Of a stretch of 64,000 nucleotides of DNA, positions 10,257 to 21,615 are shown piece by piece. Below the pieces are notes generated by a model. The model was given only the letters and a program-made list of their open reading frames with translations, did no database searches and was not told the DNA's origin. The stretch lies in assembly GCF_020906515.1 (NCBI RefSeq), contig NC_085853.1:2418001-2482000 (forward strand), given 5' to 3'. The stretch comes from Vanrija pseudolonga. Taxonomy: Eukaryota > Basidiomycota > Tremellomycetes > Trichosporonales > Trichosporonaceae. Position 1 is the first letter of the stretch, and the number at the start of each line of letters is the position of its first letter. Made by a program: the position numbers and the translations under genes.

Positions 10257-11728
10257 CTACCTCACCAAGGCCCCATAGTACGCCGTCACGGCCTTGAGCT
10301 TGTCCCCGACCCACTCCTCCTCGACCTCCACCCACTCGCGGTCGCGTTCGCCCTCCGCCTCCGTCACGCTCTCGCCCAGCTCCTCAGCCAGCACACCCAG
10401 CTCGTCGACGTCGACGTTCCGAGGAAGAAAGTACGCAATGTTGGGCGTCACCTTTGCCGTGAGGCGGAACAGCTCGTCGCCTGGGATCGGCTCGACCGCC
10501 GACAGGGGATACAGAGGCGAGTCGTCCCCGAAGCTGAGGTACTCTGGTCCTCCCCACGGCGGGGAGAGAAACACGACGTCGATGTGCTCCTTGTCTGCAC
10601 CGCCTGATGCTGTGTACGCTCGTGCCCATGCCACATAGTCGCACAGCACAAACTCGATGCGGTCCGCCACGCCGTGGTGGAGTGCGTTGTGTCGTGCCAA
10701 GCGGAGCCGAACCGGGTCGTTGTCCATCGCAATGACGCGCTCACACGTCTGCGCAAACGCGATGGCGTTGCCACCAACACCGCAAAACGCGTCGAGGATG
10801 ACGTCGGAGCGGCAGCGTTCAGCAATATGCTCCGCGATCGCGGCCGGCGTGACGCTGAACCACCCCGTGTCGTCCATCAACAGTGGCAGGCGCGAGTACG
10901 CGGGGAAGAGCGAGTGGCGCTGAGCAAAGTCTGGTGTCGTCAGCTCAGCTCTGTGAGTAGCAGCTTACATTTCTTAAGCTCCTTAGGCACCTGCGACATG
11001 TCGGTGTACCGTGGCACCAGGCCGGTGCAGTCCCACGGATGGCCAGCGTACGGGTTGTTGTCGGCGCGCCCCTTGCCCTTGCGGCGCTTACTTGGGGGAA
11101 GGTCGGTCGACTCGGACTGGCGCTTGGACAGGACGATGGTCTTAGGTGCCGGAATGGGGGGCGCAGCGGGCGCTGGTGGGGCGGCCGAGGAAGACGCTGC
11201 CGACGATGAGGAAGCCGCCGAAGCGGAAGACTCGGCGTCCGAGTCGGAGGAAGACGAGGCCGAGGATGAGTCCGAATCCGACGACGAGGTTGACAAGACT
11301 GATGAGGAGGAAGACGATAGGATACCCAGCGTGGACGAGACCTGGGGTGCCAGTGGTGGGAGATTCGCACCTTCCTCCTCGTCGTCCATCTGCATGTCGC
11401 TGTCGTCGTCGCCGTTTGCGCTGTTGTCCGCCGTCTCACCCGGAGGAGCAGGCGTACCACTACCCGAGAGTACACCTACGCTGCTAGGCCCAGCACTGGA
11501 CTCGGCCTCTCCAGCCTCGTCCCCGCCCTCCTCGCCGTCATCACTCGAGGAGTCGTCAGCCGGCGGCTGTGTCGATAACAAGTCACGGCGCGAGCTCGGC
11601 CCCGGGCTGTCGTCGCGGTCCTCGACGTCGGCGACCACCTCTACCTTGGGCTGTGCGCGCAAGTTTCGCTTGATCTCCTGCGGGAGGGAGAAGAAGACTG
11701 ACCGGGGCTGATATTTCTTGCGCGGCAT
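10257..11728 (-). CDS. TGS1: Trimethylguanosine synthase, 2 exons
   Basis: Exons (minus) 10969-11728 and 10257-10930 give 477 residues. TGS1 adds two methyl groups to the m7G cap of snRNAs, snoRNAs and telomerase RNA, acting in nucleus and nucleolus. Residues about 1-230 are disordered, rich in Ser/Asp/Glu, with a basic patch PPSKRRKGKGRADN. The methyltransferase domain follows: KELKKCKLL-like segment, YFAQRHSLFPAYSRLPLLMD, TGWFSVTP, the SAM-binding DAFCGVGGNAIAFA (about 297-310) and the catalytic SPPWGGPEYLS (about 373-383), whose Trp stacks on m7G in the family. The 38-nt intron falls inside the domain (AAA T|GTAAGC). It is divergent from ARG1 across a 383-bp promoter containing three E-boxes. 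Confidence 0.92.
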
Positions 11729-11803
11729 GGTGGTGGTCAGTGGACGAGAGCAATTACAGTGACGAAATTGTTATGGCCCAGTTGGCTGAAGTTGTTGTCA
11801 TGC

Positions 11804-11831
11804 CACGTGCACCACGTGGACATGTCACGTG
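11804..11831. promoter_or_regulatory. Cluster of three CACGTG E-boxes between TGS1 and ARG1
   Basis: CACGTG occurs at 11804-11809, 11813-11818 and 11826-11831, the last as TCACGTGACT. They lie 76-103 bp upstream of the TGS1 ATG and about 280-310 bp upstream of the ARG1 ATG. CACGTG is the classic site of fungal bHLH factors of the Cbf1/Pho4/Ino type; which one binds is not known. Confidence 0.65.
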
Positions 11832-12111
11832 ACTCCCACCGCCCACCACCCCCGCCAAGGCCAAGGTCCGGGGATTCGGGAGCCGAATGATTCCTGGATG
11901 CCGGTCGGTTGAGAGCGGCAGAGCGGAATCAAATTGTGCCGCCAACCGAGTCAAGTATCTTGGAAAAAGTCGTTTTGACACGGCCGGACACTCCGAAGGG
12001 GCTGCTGCCTGCCAGTGTGGGTGGTGGGGCGAGGACACCTTATCTCTTGCGACTCGTTTTGCTTTCATTCCTCTTTCACATCATCAACCACAACCACATC
12101 TAACACAAAAA

Positions 12112-13609
12112 ATGTCCTCTGCTCAGACTCAGAAGAAGGGAAAGGTCCTCCTCGCCTACTCGGGTGGCCTCGGTGAGTAAAACACATCACGCCGGGATGC
12201 CTTTGGGGTATCGCACCGGCAAACTACAACCCCCATCACACCACTAACAACCCCCTCCCAGACACCTCGTGCATCCTCGCTTGGCTCATTGAGGAGGGCT
12301 ACGACGTCGCCGCCTTCATGGCCGACGTCGGCCAGGAGGAGGACTTTGAGGCTGCCCGCACCAAGGCCATGGCCTGCGGCGCCGTCGACTTCTTCCTTGT
12401 TGTGAGTCATAAGCGGCGTGCTTCTGACGCCCCACCCACTCACACGACGCTCACACTCCGCAGGACCTCAAGCGCGAGTTTGTCGAGGAGCTCATCTACC
12501 CCGCCGTCCAGGCCAACGCCATCTACGAGAACGTCTACCTTCTCGGCACCTCGCTTGCCCGCCCCGTCATTGCCCGTGGCATGATGGAGGTCGCCAAGCA
12601 GCAGGGCTGCGAGTGAGTCGGCCCGGACGGGTCTTGGCATCGGCATCAGTATCCTAACCACCTCCACAGCTTCGTCTCGCACGGCTGCACTGGCAAGGGT
12701 AACGACCAGGTCCGTTTCGAGCTCGCCTTCTACGGCCTCGACCCCTCCATCAAGGTCATCGCCCCCTGGCGCGACCCCAAGTTCTACAACCGCTTCGCTG
12801 GCCGCTCCGACCTCATCAAGTTCGCCGGCGAGCACGGTATCCCCGTCACCCAGACCCAGGCCAAGCCCTGGTCGACCGACGAGAACCTCTTCCACATCTC
12901 GTACGAGGCCGGTATCCTCGAGGACCCCAACACCACTCCCCCCGACGACATGTGGAAGCTCACCACCTCGCCCCAGAAGGCCCCCGAGACCCCCGAGAAG
13001 GTTGAGATCGAGTTCACCAAGGGTCTCCCCACCAAGGTCACCTTCCCCGAGACTGGCAAGACCGTCACCGACTCGGTCGAGATCTTCCTTGCCCTCAACG
13101 CCCTCGCCCGCAAGCACGGTGTTGGCCGTATCGACATTGTTGAGAACCGATTCATCGGCGTCAAGTCGCGTGGCTGCTACGAGTCGCCCGCCGGCACCAT
13201 CCTCCGTGTCGCCCACATGGACCTCGAGGGCATGACCCTTGACCGCAACGTCCGTGCCCTCCGTGACCAGTTCGTCACGACTGCCCTCTCGCAGATCCTC
13301 TACAACGGCTTCTGGTTCTCGCCCGAGCGCGAGTTCATCACCGCCTCGATCCCCGCCTCGCAGAAGACTGTCAACGGTATCGTCCGTCTCGCCGTCTACA
13401 AGGGCAACGTCATCGTCCAGGGCCGTGACGCCGACGAGGGCCTCTACGACGCCAAGTTCTCCTCCATGGACGAGCTTGGTGGCTTCGAGCCCACCGCCAC
13501 CACTGGCTTCATCGAGATCGAGTCGATCCGCATCAAGGCCTGGGGCCGCGCCAACGCCAAGCGTGGACAGGCTGGCCTTACCCCCAAGGACGTCTACCAC
13601 CGCGAGTAA
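12112..13609 (+). CDS. ARG1: Argininosuccinate synthase, 4 exons
   Basis: Exons 12112-12172, 12262-12401, 12464-12612 and 12670-13609 give 429 residues. The enzyme joins citrulline and aspartate with ATP in arginine biosynthesis, in the cytosol. The N-type ATP pyrophosphatase loop AYSGGLDTSC (residues 15-24) is split by intron 1. Other family blocks are [53 protein letters not shown] and [13 protein letters not shown]. Length fits the family. Codon use is strongly biased to C-ending codons compared with neighbours, as expected for a highly expressed gene. Fungal homologs are often under general amino-acid control; a half site TGACTC overlaps the third E-box, but no perfect TGACTCA was seen. 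Confidence 0.95.
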
Positions 13610-15184
13610 ACGTTCCGCATTTTATAGTTGCATAGAGCGGCGTTGTGTCGTCAAGCCCTCTTTGGATCCGTCATTGTTTTGCAGCATGTAAGAATGAAAA
13701 AGCGTAAGGCAGCGGGTGGAACTACTCACTACCTATCAGCGTCCTCGCACGGTCAAACTGATCCGAACCTCGTCGGGCAGCTGAAAGAGTTGTCTGTCAT
13801 CGCAGACAGGCTGTTGAGCGACCAGATGGCTTCGGGGAAAGGAGGGGGGAGGAGTTGTGGACGGGAGCGCGACCTACCCCAACTGACTCGTCGACGTCGA
13901 CGCGCGTCGCAGGAGTAACTCGCTGACCAAACACGAGCCAGCGCGAACCGATTGCAGCACCGCCTCTGAGTGGAGCGCGTTTCAGTCCTCTTGACAACGA
14001 CCAACGGAGAGGAGACGCCGACGCGTTCGAGCTGCCTAGACTCAAACGCGCGTACGACACCCCCGCGTCACCTCGCCGAGAGACCCAGAAAGGCCTTCTC
14101 GGCTCCATCACTTGTTCTCGGGTTACTGAAGCTCAACCCACGGCCCTAGGAAGACAGATTCCCTCCAGTTTGGATCCTCGTGCTCGTGATTTCCCGCCGC
14201 GGCGTTGTCAGCTCGCGTTCGAGCCTCCTAGACTCAAACGCGCGTACGACATCCCCACGTCACCTCGCCAAGAGATCCAGAAAAGATCTTGTCGGCTCCA
14301 TCACGCGTTCTCGGGTCACTGCAGCCCAACTCACGGCCCCAAGAAGCCAGATCCCCTCCAGTTTGGGTCTTGCTGTTCGTGACTACACCCGCGAAGGCTT
14401 CGTCAGATTCCCCCTTGGACCTTGTGATCGGCTCCAACCAGGCCTGTTTCAGTGCCGCCGGCATGCCGAGCTGGTGCCGGCCCCGGGGGGCTATGTAGTG
14501 CATGCGTTTCCTCGAGGACGTGGAGTCCCGAGGGACAGAGCAGCACCTGCTGGGGATGAGGTCGTATTGCCAAGGAGCTGAAACGCGCGACATACTGCCC
14601 CACGCCAGGTCGGCGCCGCGAGGCGAGGCTGCTCTCGAAGGCGCGCTCAGTTCATCGAACGCGCGCCAAGCCTAAATCGATGTGGTGAAGTCCAAACAAC
14701 GAGGTCAGGTGCACTCGGACCAGAATGGAATCGTGCCAAGGCACCCGGATGGCACCCGCGCCTCACTAAGATTCACCCTGGGTCTAGCAATGCGACAAGG
14801 CTACTGCAACAACTCCAGATCCTCAGACATGTAGCGGGCTGCACAACCCACCTAACGGCCGTTGGAAAGGCAGTAGTAACCCACTGTGACCTCTCGTCCA
14901 GGCACATTTGAGTGGGCATTGAGTTCGTTTACACACAAAACTAGTGCCGTTTTGCTTGACTACACCCGCACTTTGAAGTGGACCGCATGGTACACTTTTG
15001 GTTGGCTCACGTGAAGGACATATGACGTAGCGCTCGTCCGGCTCTCGAAGCGCGCGACTGCACGCACGACTTGGCCTGCCAGCCCCCCTGACCAATGCAT
15101 TCATCGGTTCTACAACAGCGCCCAAAGTCCAACTGCCCCCAGACATGGACGCGAGAGCGAGGGAGAACTGGAGGGAGCCAACAC
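13610..15184. other. Gene-free region between ARG1 and the tandem array
   Basis: It holds no supportable gene. It contains a 192-bp-period direct duplication at 14022-14396. Segments rich in cctagactcaaacgcgcgta recur only in that duplication. Confidence 0.55.
14022..14396. repeat. Diverged tandem duplication, period 192 bp
   Basis: Unit 1 (about 14022-14204) and unit 2 (about 14214-14396) align through cgcgttcgag, cctagactcaaacgcgcgta, cgtcacctcgcc, ggctccatcac, ctcgggt and ccctccagtttgg with scattered substitutions (roughly 85 % identical by eye). No coding content or terminal inverted repeats were seen, so a local duplication is likelier than a transposon. Confidence 0.85.
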
Positions 15185-15314
15185 CAGGGTAGGGACGAGC
15201 GGAGGCAGACGGTGCAGATGGACTGGTGGCGGAGGTCTGAGATGGGAGCGTTGAGGACTGCGCCGACGCCAATGTCATGAGCGTCGCTGCTCCCAGCAGG
15301 CGATAACAGAGCAT
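15185..15314 (-). pseudogene. Exon-1 relic of the tandem surface-protein family
   Basis: From an ATG at 15314 the reading MLCYRLLGAATLMTLASAQ, then a Ser/Thr/Pro linker ending ARPYPG, copies the signal peptide and linker of the array genes (compare MLCYIAAVGTLAALAAAQ). Just after YPG the similarity stops: the GFGFVYPKNGSYC block, its splice donor and exons 2-4 are absent. A truncated duplicate is the simplest reading. The open frame continues with unrelated residues, so a short secreted peptide cannot be fully excluded. Confidence 0.65.
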
Positions 15315-15623
15315 AGTGGGATGCGGCGATGTGGAGAAGCTGTGAGATATGCAGAGCGCGCGCGTCAACTTGTACAGGCAGCAGGATTGGAGAGGGAGGC
15401 GGAGTGAGCCAAATACAAAGGCAAGGAAGGCACAAAGTGAGGCACGAACACCACGCGTTGGCACCCCGCTAACCAACAACCTGCCGGCATTGCCCATAAC
15501 CGAGGGAGGATGAAGCCCTCGTGAGACCCCCACCCGAGTCCGCTTTCGACTAGTCATAGACATAGTCCTCGAATTGGATAGCAATTGCGTTCCAAGAGTT
15601 CATAATCCAACGCTTGGATGGTG

Positions 15624-16496
15624 CTACAGAAGATACCACGCCCCGATAGCACCAGACAAGAGCACTAGGCTGAGGTGGGGCACAAGGTTTCCAGCAGCGT
15701 TGTGCACCGGTCCGTATGGGCCTCCTGGAAGACTCGGGTCGCCCTTCTTCGTGTCACGGATCTCGAAGAGCTCCGATACCGCGAAGCCTTTCTCATGTCA
15801 GTGAAGTGACCACAACGGCGGGCAGCTCCAGACGGCGGAGACAAACTCACTGGTAAAATTGGTCTCTCTGGGGTCGTACGGCCGCAAGGTAACATAGTAA
15901 CCAGTTCCGGGGACGATAGGGGGGTCGTCGTACTTTGGGTCGGCGGCGTCGTATCCAACGAAGTCGACCCAATACTGATCAGCCGGCCAAGTTTTGTTGG
16001 TGGCCGGAGCACCGCGGTTCGGAGTCAGAGCTGATGTGTGAGGTTATGTTGAAACTGTCCGAGTGACCACGACTTACTGGTGTTGGGATGAATGTTGGTG
16101 GTGTGGTAGGATCTGGAGCTGTTGACATTGAATATGCTGATGACCAAGACCGCGGTGTCGTTGAGATTGGCCATCGGCGCATCGAGGATGACTGGCCATT
16201 TACCTGCCACTTCCCAAGGGTAAGCGGTGGAAGGTTTGGCGGCTGGCTGCACGGCGACTGTGGGGCGATTCTGTAAGTCGCGTCCGTTTGCAACACATCT
16301 TGTTGCACTTACAGTAGCTTTCATTCTTTGGGTAGAGTATCCCAAACCCTGGCATCGCACTGGCACCTGGATAAGATCCTGCTGAGCTTGATGGCGCGGC
16401 CAGACTGGAGCTCGTTTGGGTCGGCGGTCCCCCCGAGGTTGACTGGGCAGCACCAAGGGCAGCAAGGGTTGCAGTGATAGCAGCCAGGCAGAGCAT
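15624..16496 (-). CDS. Tandem-array member 1: small secreted, probably GPI-anchored protein, 4 exons
   Basis: Exons (minus) 16313-16496, 16078-16257, 15851-16030 and 15624-15787 give 235 residues; all introns are phase 1. Order: signal peptide (MLCLAAITATLAALGAAQ), Ser/Thr/Pro linker, SYPGASAMPGFGILYPKNESYC-type block at the end of exon 1, exon 2 with YPWEVAGKWPVILDAPMANL and SIFNVNSS, exon 3 with APATNKTWPADQYW and IVPGTGYYVTL, exon 4 with FAVSELFEIRDTKKGDP, PGGPYGP and a hydrophobic end (GAIGAWYLL). Several N-glycosylation sites are visible. The hydrophobic tail with no charged end fits a GPI-attachment signal. The pattern GYY.L.S...AVSELFEI faintly resembles the Ig-like Kre9/KNH wall-protein fold, which is only a guess. 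Function unknown. Confidence 0.75.
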
Positions 16497-16809
16497 GATG
16501 AGTTGAGGTTGGATGTTGACATGCCCGTCTGTGAGGTTTCGGCCTGGCACTTCTATACGACGGCTGTCACAGATCACACCCCGGGCCGCCGGTGCATGTG
16601 ATCATGCAGTTTGACCCCACATGGGCCCAAAACACGCGGGGAATCCACTGCCGTTGTCTGAAGTCACACGTCTGGCTTGGCGTGCTAGTTTAGAACGTAA
16701 TGCTCTCGGCCTCATTTGCGGTTGATGGGCTGTGGAGAGATCCATCCCATCGTTTTTGTTCTTCAAGACTACTGCTACAAGTATATCCAGCTGGCAGGAT
16801 TCGACAGTG

Positions 16810-17668
16810 TTACACAAGACACCACATCCCTATAGCACCACAGGCTACAACCAGCCCCAGCGACGGTAGGACCCTGGCAGCGGCGCTGCAAACGGCACCG
16901 TACGGACCATCGGGGAGACCAGAGTCGGTCTTGGTCGTCTCACGTATCTCGAAGAGCTCGGAGACAGCGTACGCTGGTGGTCAGTTAGGGCTGTACTGTA
17001 TGGGATCCGTGACGCGTGAAACTTACTGGTGATGTTGGCCACGGGCGAGTCCGAGTGGAGTGTCAAGTAGTATCCCGGCCCCGGAACAATTGGGGTATCG
17101 CGCCAGATGGCAAGTATATGGTTTGAGGAACTGATGTTCGACCAGTACCAGTCCGCTGGCCAGGTCTTGTTCGTTGCCGGGGCCTCCGGGTAGGGAGTCA
17201 GGGCTGCGCGTGAGGTGCCGATCGTGTGATATCCTAACAACGACTTACAACCGATGACAGTGAAAGACGTGTATGCCTTGGCCATGACTGTGCTGTTCTT
17301 GTTGTACATCGTCAAGATCATACCCGTGTCGTTATATTTCTCTTTCGGGATCTCGATGATGGCGGACCAACGGCCACCCACACCCTCCCAAGGGTAGCCA
17401 GATCGTGAAGAGTTTGCTGCTGGCTGCACCGCGACTGGCGATAGTGAGTTTAGTCCTGCTGCCGTGACGCGTGGTTGCACATACAGTAGCTGCCATTCTT
17501 GGGGTAAACGAAGCCAAACCCGGCACTGGCTTGAGGGCCTTGGTATGCTGGCAACAGAGCGGCAGATTGTGTAGGAATTGGGGTTGCTTGAGTTGGAGGT
17601 GTCCCCGAACTTGACTGCGCCGCGCCTATCGCTGAGAGCACCAGAGCAGCAGTAGCAAAGTAGAGCAT
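16810..17668 (-). CDS. Tandem-array member 2: small secreted, probably GPI-anchored protein, 4 exons
   Basis: Exons (minus) 17485-17668, 17249-17434, 17037-17213 and 16810-16973 give 236 residues, phase-1 introns throughout. The start MLYFATAALVLSAIGAAQ is chosen to match paralogs; an in-frame upstream Met at 17698 exists. Landmarks: AGFGFVYPKNGSYC, YPWEGVGGRWSAIIEIPKEK, APATNKTWPADWYW, IVPGPGYYLTLHSD, YAVSELFEIRETTKTD, and C-terminal LGLVVACGAIGMWCLV. Intron 2 is only 35 nt. Exon 2 carries MTVLFLLYI-like antisense sequence but reads as NDTGMILTMYNKNSTVMAKAY. A CGAAACACG element lies about 200 bp upstream. The gene is intact by frame. Confidence 0.78.
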
Positions 17669-18029
17669 GGCAACAGGGGTAAGGTGAGATTGGGCCACAC
17701 TGGCAGTTCAGGTGTTAGTCTGACACTCTTATAGCGGGAGACTTGTTGCTCAGACTAGGGCTTCCTGACTGTATAGGGGGGATGCACGCGGGTTCTGGGG
17801 ACGGGAGGGCAGAAGACAGAGGCCACAGAAATCACGTTCTGTTTACGACCGCAGACAGGTGACACGCGTGGGTCGAAACACGACGGGGAAACACTGACGT
17901 TACGTCAAACTCAACACTCGACTTGGCACGCTAGTTTGGGAACCTAACAGCCTTGGCTCCATACCGCATCATGTGACTGCAACTCCCTCGACTTCCTGAC
18001 CACATCCATCCTCTGATTCTCCTACGGGG

Positions 18030-18873
18030 CTACACAAGTGACCACACCCCAACCGCACCAGCTAGGACCAGACCCAGTGGGGCGATGAGAATTCCAGCGG
18101 CGTTTCTTATCGCTCCGTACGGACCACCAGGGCGACTCGGGTCGACAGTCTTCGTGTCACGGAAATCAAAGAGCTCGGATACGGCGTATGCTTTCAACTC
18201 AGCAGTAGTTCCAATAAGTATTGGCAGGGGTCGACATACTGGTTTGGTTGACACCGGACAAAGGGTCCGACTTGAGCGCAACATAGTATCCTGGGCCGGG
18301 CTCAACGGGGTTGTTGCGCCAGAACACAAGGTCGTCGGCGCTCTCGGAAATGTTGAACCAGTACCAATCAGCAGGCCATGTCTTGTTGGTGGCGGGCCGG
18401 CCAGCATTGGGGCGTAGACCTGCGCATGAGGGGGCTGTTTCTGACGTGCCCACACGTCACTTACTAGCATTTGCATAGACAACCAACCTGTGTACAACTT
18501 TGAACTGTCCGTATTGTTGATGTTGTATACGCCCATGGCCATGGTTTCGTTGTTCGCGACCTCCTTCGGAACCGTGAGTATGACCGACCACCTTCCAACC
18601 GGCTCCCAAGGATAGAGCGCCGACGATGATAAGGGCTGCATTGCAACTGGGGGCGAACAGGTCAGCCGGTCGACTCAGACTCAGGCCGTACTCACAGTAG
18701 CTGCCATTCTTGGGGTATACGAACCCAAAGCCTGGACGCGCTTGAGCACCTGGGTATGGGGACGACGAGGCTGAAGGTGCGGCGGGGCCGCTGACCGTTG
18801 GACTCGGTGTCCCCGAGCTCGATTGAGCTGTTGCGGCGGCAGCAAGTGATAACACGACAATACTGTAGAGCAT
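18030..18873 (-). CDS. Tandem-array member 3: small secreted, probably GPI-anchored protein, 4 exons
   Basis: Exons (minus) 18696-18873, 18488-18646, 18240-18419 and 18030-18190 give 225 residues. Start MLYSIVVLSLAAAATAQ is chosen by paralogy; in-frame ATGs at 18879 and 18903 would add a few residues. Blocks: PGFGFVYPKNGSYC, YPWEPVGRWSVILTVPKE, VYNINNTDSSKLYTG, RPATNKTWPADWYWFN, VEPGPGYYVALKSD, YAVSELFDFRDTKTVDP, PGGPYG, then a hydrophobic tail ending VGVWSLV. Exon 2 appears to use a GTTGGT donor: a better-looking GTAAGT further on is out of phase with exon 3, and member 4 uses the same GTTGGT. Function unknown; GPI anchoring is inferred. Confidence 0.75.
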
Positions 18874-19234
18874 GGCCATGGTCTCTACGGGCAGCGGGGT
18901 CACTCTCCCTCTCTTTGCAAGAGTACACTGCTCTTATACAACAAGTCTGTGGAAGTGGACCAGCGTGCGCCGAAACGCGCAGGGGGGACCCTAATGCCGC
19001 TTGAAATCACACTTGGCATTGGATGACGGAATAGTCTCGATTCTAGTCCTCATGTGACCCCGGTGTCGTAAGAACATCCCAGGAAATACAGAGAGGCACG
19101 CAGGCTTTGACTATGAACGATTGAATAGGTGGTATCGGTGACATATCTACATCTTGTCTCTGCCATTCTCCGCAGAGTTGCTCTGACCGACTGCAGCAAA
19201 CGTGACGGGAGTGCGATTCTCACATACTGCAGTC

Positions 19235-20085
19235 CTACACAAGGGACCACACTCCGATGGCACATGCGGTGGCGACCAGGCCGAGGGACGGCAGGGTACG
19301 GCCTGCAGTGTTGTGTAGCGGACCGTATGGGCCGCCAGGGATACTGGGGTCCGTCTTCTTGGTCTCACGGAACTCGAACAGCTCAGATACAGCGTACGCT
19401 TGTGATATCAGCGGCCGTCTCCCCTCAGATGAGGCTTCGAATCAGCTTACTAGTCGCGTTGCCTGTAGTTATATCCGAAGTGAGTTTGAGATAGTATCCG
19501 CCACCGGGGACAATGGGATTCGCCTGCCACTGCTGGAGAACGCCAGGATATGAGCTGATGTTCGCCCAGTGCCAGTCGGTAGGCCACGTCTTGTTGGTGA
19601 CGGGGAAGTGAGGGCTGGGGATCATGGCTGGAATGTGAGCTCCCTCTGCAACATGGCGGACAGACGACTGCGACTACTCACCACCTTCCACAGACATCTA
19701 CCAACTGAAATAGGTCTTCGTGATGTCAGTGTGGTTGGTGTTGTAGATAGCGAGAGTCAAGGTTTCGTTGAATCTCTCGTTCGGGATTTGCATTATGGCA
19801 GGCCAAACCCCCACGCCACTCCACGGGTAACTTGCACCGGATGGCTCCGCTTGCATTGCGTCTTGGGGCGATGTTGTCAGTGTTTTGGCGTCTCCCCAGT
19901 CGACTCTTACAGTAGCTACCGTTCTTTGGATAGGCGAATCCAAAACCAGGAACGGATTGACTGCCTGCGTATGATGCTGCTGGTGGAGCAGGACTCGCAC
20001 TTGGTTGACTTGAAGGTGTCGCTGAGGTTGACTGGGCAGCGGCCAGCGCTGCGAGCGTCCCAACGGCTGCGATGTAACAGAGCAT
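19235..20085 (-). CDS. Tandem-array member 4: small secreted, probably GPI-anchored protein, 4 exons
   Basis: Exons (minus) 19911-20085, 19706-19861, 19451-19627 and 19235-19398 give 223 residues, phase-1 introns. Blocks: MLCYIAAVGTLAALAAAQ, a Ser/Pro/Ala linker, PGFGFAYPKNGSYC, SYPWSGVGVWPAIMQIPNER, IYNTNHTDITKTYFS, VTNKTWPTDWHWANIS, IVPGGGYYLKLTSD, YAVSELFEFRETKKTDP, PGGPYGP and the tail CAIGVWSLV. Its exon-1 start (MLCY) matches both member 1 and the relic at 15.3 kb, suggesting they descend from one another. GGCCGAAACGCG lies about 136 bp upstream of the ATG. No broken frame seen. Confidence 0.78.
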
Positions 20086-20732
20086 GGCGAATTGTGTGGT
20101 TGAGTAGTTGTAACTTCGGAGGCCGGTGAGATATGGTGAATGCCGGTATTGTGGATTGCGGACGTCTCAGTACACCATGTACACAGACTTAAGAACCGCG
20201 CCAGATCGCAGCCCCGCATGGGCCGAAACGCGCCAGGCTATGGCGGAAGCCAACACCGCGCGCGCTGCGACCGTTTTGGAACAGAAACCCCCAAGAGCTT
20301 CCTGCTGTCGGGTGGGCCCCAACCTTCCCCGGTAGTCCAGACCCACTACGAAGTAATCGAGGTACGTCAAAGTTGTTAGCGCGAGGGACAGGGTTGGATT
20401 GTGGGGCAGTGGCTGTTTCGGCTAAGAGACCCTCAGTATGTTAGAGGCACCGGTTAGGTTCACCCTTGTTCCGCCACTGACCGATACAACCTGCCTCCCG
20501 TGGTGCTGATACATGATTTGATACAACGTGAGGAAACTAATCAAACATTTGCATCTCCCATGACTTCTGATAGTGCTCGGCTAACCCGTCGCCTGCCACT
20601 CAGCATGATGATCCTCTTGATCACCGGCAGTGTCTATTGAATACACAGTGAACGCGCCGACATGCCCCCCGGTCATTGCCTCTCCTGCGGGCTTGTCCCC
20701 GCCGACTTGTTGACCGTGCACATGTTCGGGTT

Positions 20733-21615
20733 CTACACAAGAGACCACATCCCAATGCTCACACAGGCGACGATTAGGCCCAGCGAGGGGAGGACATTTA
20801 CGGCAGCGTTCTGACCTGGACCTATCGGGCTACCCGGACCGTATGCGCCACGCGGACCGTATGGGCCACCAGGCAACCCCGGATCGGCTTTCTTTGTCTG
20901 ACGGATCTCAAAGAGCTCGGAGACAGCATATACTGATGGTGTCAGGGGCCGTTCCGTGAGAGTGGTGATGTTGACATACCGCTTGTGTTGGCGTAGGAGT
21001 GGAGCATCAAGTAGTAGCCCGGCCCTGGAACAATTGCATTGTAGCTCCAAATGGTGAGGAAAGAAGCTTCCGAAAAGATTCTTGCCCAGTACCAATCCGC
21101 CGGCCAGGTCGTGTTGGTGGCCGGATAGCCAGGTTCTGGGACGAGAGCTGATCGTGAGCGGGCACTCGTGCCAGGGAATAGTTACTGACCACCAAGGGCA
21201 GTGTACGACAGGAATGGCTTTGCCCAAGTTGTGCTGTTCGTGTTGTACATGGTCAAGACGATGCTCGTGTGGTTATACTTCTGCTTCGGTATCTCGAAGA
21301 TGGCGGTCCACTCGGGCCTCGCGCCAATCCCTTCCCAAGGATAGGAGTAGGCAGATACGGCGGAAGTAGATGCAGGCTGCACGGGGACTGGGGGTCTTGT
21401 CAGCCCTTCAGACTCGACCTCTTGCTGCGCTCACAGTAGCTTCCATTCTTGGGGTAAGCAAACCCAAAGCCTGGGCTAGCTCGAGCACCTTGATATGGCT
21501 GCAAAGGGGGAACAGGTTGTGTAGGAGTCGGGGGTGCCTGGTATTGAGCGGCGGTGGGGCTCGACTGGGCTGCCGCGAGGGCGGCGAGTGATAAGAAAAC
21601 AAGAGAGTGAATCAT
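20733..21615 (-). CDS. Tandem-array member 5: small secreted, probably GPI-anchored protein, 4 exons
   Basis: Exons (minus) 21435-21615, 21190-21387, 20980-21147 and 20733-20932 give 248 residues, the longest member. Blocks: MIHSLVFLSLAALAAAQ, Pro/Gln/Thr linker, PGFGFAYPKNGSYC, SYPWEGIGARPEWTAIFEIP, MYNTNSTTWAKPFLSY, YPATNTTWPADWYWARI, IVPGPGYYLMLHSY, YAVSELFEIRQTKKADP, then an expanded PGGPYGPRGAYGPGSPIGPG Gly/Pro stretch not found in the others, and the tail VACVSIGMWSLV. The expansion sits just before the hydrophobic tail, where a GPI attachment site would be. The exon 2 donor reads GTCAGT, weaker than in paralogs. Confidence 0.77.

Noticed and set aside
12440-13600. 386-codon open frame antisense to ARG1
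   Set aside because: It mirrors the strongly biased codons of ARG1 on the other strand (Leu/Gly/Asp/Val-rich product) and has no independent motif.
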